Source: Diplonema papillatum (Eukaryota > Euglenozoa > Diplonemea > Diplonemida > Diplonemidae). From it: a DNA stretch of 64,000 nt. The number at the start of each line of letters is the position of its first letter. Position 1 is the stretch's first letter. Below the pieces are notes generated by a model that was given only the letters and a program-made list of their open reading frames with translations, did no database searches and had not been told where the DNA came from. Below are positions 59,056-64,000 of this stretch, in pieces. Made by a program: the position numbers and the translations under genes. The stretch is from the NCBI GenBank assembly GCA_030068145.1, contig JAPJBO010000674.1:1-64000 (forward strand), in the 5' to 3' direction.

Positions 59056-61407
59056 GAAAAGGAACGAGAGCGAGTCAGGAAAGCCTGGAACAACGGGGAG
59101 ATGAAGATTGACGTTACTTTCGTGAAGCCGTGTGGAATGCGCCATGAAGGTTTTCTCGTCGAGAATGCTGACTGGAACGCTATCGTAGGACTTGCGAAGT
59201 CGGTTGGCTACGCGCTTGCTGGGACATATGTGCGCCTCGCTACCGGCCCCCCTTCAACAGTTTGTCTGGCCGACTGTCCTGTTGTTCTCAGAGAGGACTT
59301 GTGGAAGCTCAGTTGCGGCCATTGCGTGCTTGTACCAGTCCTCGACAAGAATCGCGCTGTGGTGACGGACGGCGGAGGCCTGGCCGACGGAGAACTGCGA
59401 GGTATCGTAGACAGCCTGATGGCGGAAGATGTCAAGATCCGACGCATACCCCGGGTACTCCTCATTATCCAGCGAGTAAAAGTGAGTCGTTTCAGGGTTG
59501 AGCGAGCATGGCAGAGCAACCTGGTTGCGCGTGATATCTCGTTTTTGTGTGCCATCGAAGACAAGGATGTCGCCTTGCAGCACGATAGCACACCTGTTAA
59601 CGAGAATTGGCATGCAATCCACTTGACAGCAACTTGGATGCAAGGAACATCACAAAGGCACCATTTCCTGAAGGCGTGCCTTTCAACCGTGCACGATGGC
59701 AGCATGGTGGAAGACGCAGTGACAGAAATCTGTTGCTACTTCTCGTCTCTCACGCAAGAACTTCGAGGGCTTGGCGTTCTCGGCCCTGATGCCTTTTTCG
59801 AGCAAGACCGCTTCTGCTGTATGTTTACGGACCGCGGAGCAGGTGTGGGGGGCCTCAAACAACCCCGGGTATACGAACCAGTGCACAGGTTGCATCGGAC
59901 GATGAGCAGGGTTGTGACCGAGCTCAAGATTGGGAAGGAGATGACGTTCCTGTGTGCAGCAGCGAACGACGTGGCATCTTCACCTGCATTTGCTGTATGG
60001 CTGCGGGAACAGGGCGGCCCGGAGTTGAAAGGTGTGTTGTGGCAGAGGGCGACGACAGGGAGATTCGGAACGTCCTGGGCAGCCGCGTGGTCTCTATCAT
60101 GCACCGTTGGTCAGAAGACCCTATTGGGATGGTACTTGGACTTCCTCGGCAGCTTTGATGAAACGACAGAGTATTCGAAAAAAAAGAAGAATATCGTCAT
60201 GTACCTGACTCCTCGTGGTACCCAGGAGCGCTTCCGTCGAATAGGTTTAGCATTTGAGATCATTGCATATCCGGCGTTGAGGCGAATCTGGCAGTACGCT
60301 GGGGAAGAAGTACTCGACGACGACTTTACTGCCGGCTTTGCCAGCGATTTGATGGCTACCCTGGGTCTCTATTTCACAAAAATTCGAACTGGAAAGGACA
60401 TTTTCGGGAATCCGCTGTGGATGGAAAAAGCGAGACGAGGTGTGACATTTCCTACGAAGGCCCCGGAAGTAAAGTTTGTGTGCCAGCGGAACTCCGTTCA
60501 GCAGTTCATTCGGCGTATGAAAGCCCACTTAGACGCGGCTGGCTCTATTGCGAGCTATTACGGAGGTCCCGGCGTGCAGATGCCAACCATTAAACCCATA
60601 GACGAGGCAACAGATTCAGCTTTCCTGTCTTCTGTTGCCCACAGGTTTGCCTGCGGCATTGTTGCAGAGCTGACCATGTACAGCAAGGCAACAGCGGATA
60701 CCCCAAGACCCGTAAAGCTAGGACCGAGTCTCATAGAGGGCACCGTTGGATCCATGAAACGTCACCTGCAACAGCAGACAAACACGCGCATCCGCGATGA
60801 ATGCATCAGGGCAAAGCTATCGAGCACCAACGCTCACCTGAGCATTCACCAGCCCTACCCAAAGACAATTCAGCAATATGCTGCGCAAAGGATAGAAACT
60901 ATCCAGGCGAGGAAAGACCGATGCGGTTTGCTGAAGTTGACCCACTACAAGGCGAAGCAAGTTTCTCATGACGACAGGAAAAAGTGGCAGGCAGAACGCA
61001 ATGACTTCATCAAAAGGATTCCTTGGCGATTCGATGCAGACAGTCATTGGCGAAAGGATGCGCTTGTGCAGCAAGCTGAACGGCGAGGTATCAAGTCCTG
61101 CCAAAACTGGAGCAAAGACAAGCTTGTGTCTGCATGTCAGGAAGCTGATGAGAAGTTGCTTCTTGACGAGCTAAAACAGCACGCCCTTGCCCGAAGCATG
61201 CGATTCCGGGCTAATGTTGTTGCTGGCAAGTTGCTCCATGACCTGGAACAGAAGGATGCAAAAACCGAAGAACCCGAGGCTTTGCCGCGTCCGAGGTCTC
61301 CCTCCCGGCAGCGAAAGAAGCAACCCCAAGAAGACGAGCCCCCCCTGAAAAAGGTGCGCTTCGAGACAGCTAATAGCGAGGATAGTGAAAGCAGCGAGGA
61401 GATGTAG
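59056..61407 (+). CDS. Transposon ORF2: about 783-aa putative transposase of unknown family
   Basis: The open frame extends from 59047, but GTTTGTTGCAG|GAAAAG just before looks like a 3' splice site, so this may be an exon start; otherwise the first Met is at about 59101. Early region C-L-A-D-C-P and L-S-C-G-H-C-V-L-V-P-V-L is conserved in the deleted copy (19450-19631). At 61045-61145 W-R-K-D-A-L-V-Q-Q-A-E-R-R-G-I and S-K-D-K-L-V resemble a SAP-type DNA-binding helix-extended-helix. The tail has R-P-R-S-P-S-R-Q-R-K-K and L-K-K-V-R-F nuclear-signal-like clusters and an acidic end. I could not identify a convincing D-D-E triad or assign it to hAT, MULE, PIF, CACTA, Transib or piggyBac. Being inside TIRs with target duplication makes transposase the best guess. 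Confidence 0.7.
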   Translation, partial: EKERERVRKAWNNGEMKIDVTFVKPCGMRHEGFLVENADWNAIVGLAKSVGYALAGTYVRLATGPPSTVCLADCPVVLREDLWKLSCGHCVLVPVLDKNRAVVTDGGGLADGELRGIVDSLMAEDVKIRRIPRVLLIIQRVKVSRFRVERAWQSNLVARDISFLCAIEDKDVALQHDSTPVNENWHAIHLTATWMQGTSQRHHFLKACLSTVHDGSMVEDAVTEICCYFSSLTQELRGLGVLGPDAFFEQDRFCCMFTDRGAGVGGLKQPRVYEPVHRLHRTMSRVVTELKIGKEMTFLCAAANDVASSPAFAVWLREQGGPELKGVLWQRATTGRFGTSWAAAWSLSCTVGQKTLLGWYLDFLGSFDETTEYSKKKKNIVMYLTPRGTQERFRRIGLAFEIIAYPALRRIWQYAGEEVLDDDFTAGFASDLMATLGLYFTKIRTGKDIFGNPLWMEKARRGVTFPTKAPEVKFVCQRNSVQQFIRRMKAHLDAAGSIASYYGGPGVQMPTIKPIDEATDSAFLSSVAHRFACGIVAELTMYSKATADTPRPVKLGPSLIEGTVGSMKRHLQQQTNTRIRDECIRAKLSSTNAHLSIHQPYPKTIQQYAAQRIETIQARKDRCGLLKLTHYKAKQVSHDDRKKWQAERNDFIKRIPWRFDADSHWRKDALVQQAERRGIKSCQNWSKDKLVSACQEADEKLLLDELKQHALARSMRFRANVVAGKLLHDLEQKDAKTEEPEALPRPRSPSRQRKKQPQEDEPPLKKVRFETANSEDSESSEEM

Positions 61408-61786
61408 CGCAGAAACGTCACAGGTTTGCAGACTGGGTTATTTCATCAAGATGTTGGAACCGTTTGACCGTCGAGATCCCACAAATTTCGCTTTCCAATT
61501 TCCGGAGGACGTGTGCCGTCTTGTTTTTTGGTCGTTTTATTTTGTTTTTACGCAGTGTCTTCTTCTTCATCCTCTTGGCTTTCCGACCTTCGTGGGCCAA
61601 ATATCATCAGAATTGTCCACATTGTGTGACAGAAAGGTGCAAAGTCGCTAGGAAGTGCTCGCCAAGATCAAGAATCACAGCCCTGAAGTACTCAGCAAAA
61701 ACTGAAAAAGCAAAAAAAAAAACGACACCCCCCCCCCTGGTTGAACTACGGGGGAACTACGGGGAACTGGCCCACCGACCACACCA

Positions 61787-61793
61787 GTTAACG

Positions 61794-61826
<33 letters not shown>

Positions 61827-62965
61827 TCTCGCGCCGTCTCTATAAGAAAAGAAGAATTCGTAGTCCCGCCTCGTTCGCCCTCTAGGTGTCCCGCTCGCAA
61901 AGATAAACTCAAAGCTCTCGATAGTGTCCACATTTCTCATATCGGCTATTTCGGTGCCGGGCTTCTTAGACCGAATACGTCGTGATCAGCGTCGACCATC
62001 GGGCGGCGAGCGGGTCATCGCACAGGGCTTTCACGCGTCTCGCGACGTGTAGTACCGCCGGCCCGTGCTTCGAATTATTTTTTCAATATTCGGCGTATCG
62101 AATAATAACACGGGTGTTATTATTCGACCCGTCCCTATACAAAGGGGAATAGTCAGTGACTGTCGGGTGAACCCCTGGTCGCTGCACCCAACGACGACAC
62201 GTGCGCACCGCCACACGCGCCAGCGCCTAGCAGGTCAGGTACGACGTCTAGTCGCGACGAGAGGAACACTCTGTCAAAGGATACCACAGGTAGCAATGCC
62301 CCGAATGCGCAACCCCAAAAAGGTAGCACAACTCAGAAATAGGTCAAAAAAAAGGTGCCGATAAGGTCGCAATCCAGGAAGGACAGCGGAACACAGTGTG
62401 TTGCGTCGAGTGGAACGCGGACCGAGCAGGAAGCTCAGTCCCACATCGACGCACTTCAGTGAGCATGGATGCGCTGCCCCCCGGGAGCGCAGTCGACATC
62501 CTTGTCGACAACACGACTGGTTTCGGGGTCAACACGTGTCCAGTAGTCACAGCATTTCCTTGCAAGCTGGCGCTTTTGGGTCGGTACGTAGTTGACAAGC
62601 CTTAAAGTTTACTAAAAGCAACAGGAGCAAAGCGCATGGCTATATGAGCACGAACACCCCGAACCGACGAGAATTCGGGGTGGAGGTGGGTCTATGCCAC
62701 TTCGTATCCAGTTTGGCTCCAGCCCGACTTGGGCATCCAGGAAGCTCAGTAAATTGAATACAATGGTCATCATGATGATGATTTTTCGAGTTGATGGATG
62801 TTACCACTGCACAACCGAGCAAGGCCCCTCTGTCCCAGTGACGAAACTCGAGACGCTCGTTCACTCGTGGAGCTGAGTTCCGTGCCAGCAGATCAAGGTA
62901 AAAATCGTTCGGGTTATGCGACAACACTTATATCGATCAATCTCAGGGAATGGGAGGTCGGATGA
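61787..62965. other. No supported gene; MITE palindrome
   Basis: A 29-base T run lies near 61797-61825. 62098-62127 is a perfect palindrome with TCGAATAATAACAC arms, a relic of the 49036 MITE family. Frames at 62344-62605 overlap on both strands without domains. If the coiled-coil gene continues upstream, an exon could lie here, but none was seen. Confidence 0.4.
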
Positions 62966-63094
62966 TCTCCAGAGCAATATTGTTCGACATTCCTATTACT
63001 TTGGTGGGTTCAACCCCTTTTTAGCGTTATTTGTGAATTCTTTTCACGGCCCAAGTGCGGCCCAAGAGAAGGATTCGAGCAGCTCCTGCAGACG

Positions 63095-64000
<906 letters not shown>

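Larger units (their letters stand above)
57131..61786 (+). mobile_element. Two-ORF DNA transposon with 5-bp target duplication
   Basis: Ends TGGTGTGATCGGTATAACC and ACCGACCACACCA are inverted, flanked by a perfect GTTAA (57126-57130, 61787-61791). Just inside each end a block GGGAACTACGGGGAACTGG lies in the same orientation at both ends, followed by GGTGTC-type bases with poly-T on the left and poly-A with GACACCCCC on the right. Two plus-strand ORFs (57881-58834 and about 59056-61407) fill the interior, and a TTAA-flanked MITE is inserted near the left end. The related deleted copy at 19217-21375 has the same ends and its own 5-bp duplication. Confidence 0.85.

Noticed and set aside
57126..61791. 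piggyBac assignment from TTAA at the left border
   Set aside because: The full duplication is GTTAA, and the related copy is flanked by ATGGC, so insertion is not TTAA-specific.

Overview
This window is eukaryotic nuclear DNA, most likely from an alga or other protist whose lineage I cannot name. The protein genes are eukaryotic (a TFIIIB subunit, a CDK-like kinase, LYR and CX9C mitochondrial proteins). Introns have GT..AG borders and matching phases. Between the genes lie non-LTR retrotransposons, DNA transposons, MITE-like inverted repeats, satellites and broken pieces of large-subunit rRNA. I saw no operons, ribosome-binding sites or CRISPR. All confident genes lie on the minus strand; the plus-strand coding sequence is in transposons or unidentified.

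Layout. 1-5.2 kb: a retroelement on the minus strand, with ORF1 followed by an ORF2 that begins with an OTU-type cysteine protease and an APE-type endonuclease and runs off the left edge. 5.2-9.3 kb: inverted repeats, a minisatellite and a 28S rRNA fragment. 9.3-9.9 kb: terminal exon of an unidentified gene. 12.5-12.9 kb: LYR-motif mitochondrial protein with a broken partial copy beside it. 17.3-18.6 kb: phosphoserine aminotransferase. 19.2-21.4 kb: internally deleted DNA transposon holding a truncated retrotransposon. 24-31.6 kb: repeats, rRNA fragment, tRNA-like element, 143/144-bp satellite. 32.0-33.5 kb: CDK-like kinase. 34.5-43.2 kb: BRF1, which I reconstruct as four exons, with nested transposons in its 4.3-kb second intron. 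44.9-47.2 kb: 131-bp satellite that grew out of the 3' end of the adjoining CX9C-protein gene (47.2-47.7 kb). 48.6 kb: 28S 5'-end fragment. 54.0-56.9 kb: last exons of a coiled-coil gene. 57.1-61.8 kb: an apparently intact two-ORF DNA transposon with 5-bp target duplications. 63.0 kb to the end: an open frame that reads through a (CA)n microsatellite and continues off the right edge.

Most noteworthy: (1) the 4.66-kb two-ORF transposon and its deleted relative, both with perfect 5-bp target duplications and proteins I cannot place in a known transposase family; (2) a 2.28-kb unit with terminal inverted repeats and a perfect 8-bp duplication whose interior is the two ends of the retroelement; (3) the OTU-endonuclease ORF2 following ORF1 in the same frame after one TGA; (4) four genes each flanked by a broken copy of one of their own ends, one of them amplified into a satellite; (5) a dispersed repeat with three consecutive palindromic hairpins.

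The host genes are housekeeping functions (Pol III transcription, serine synthesis, mitochondrial assembly, signalling) and do not form a pathway. The window is mainly a record of how mobile DNA and local duplication reshape gene surroundings.
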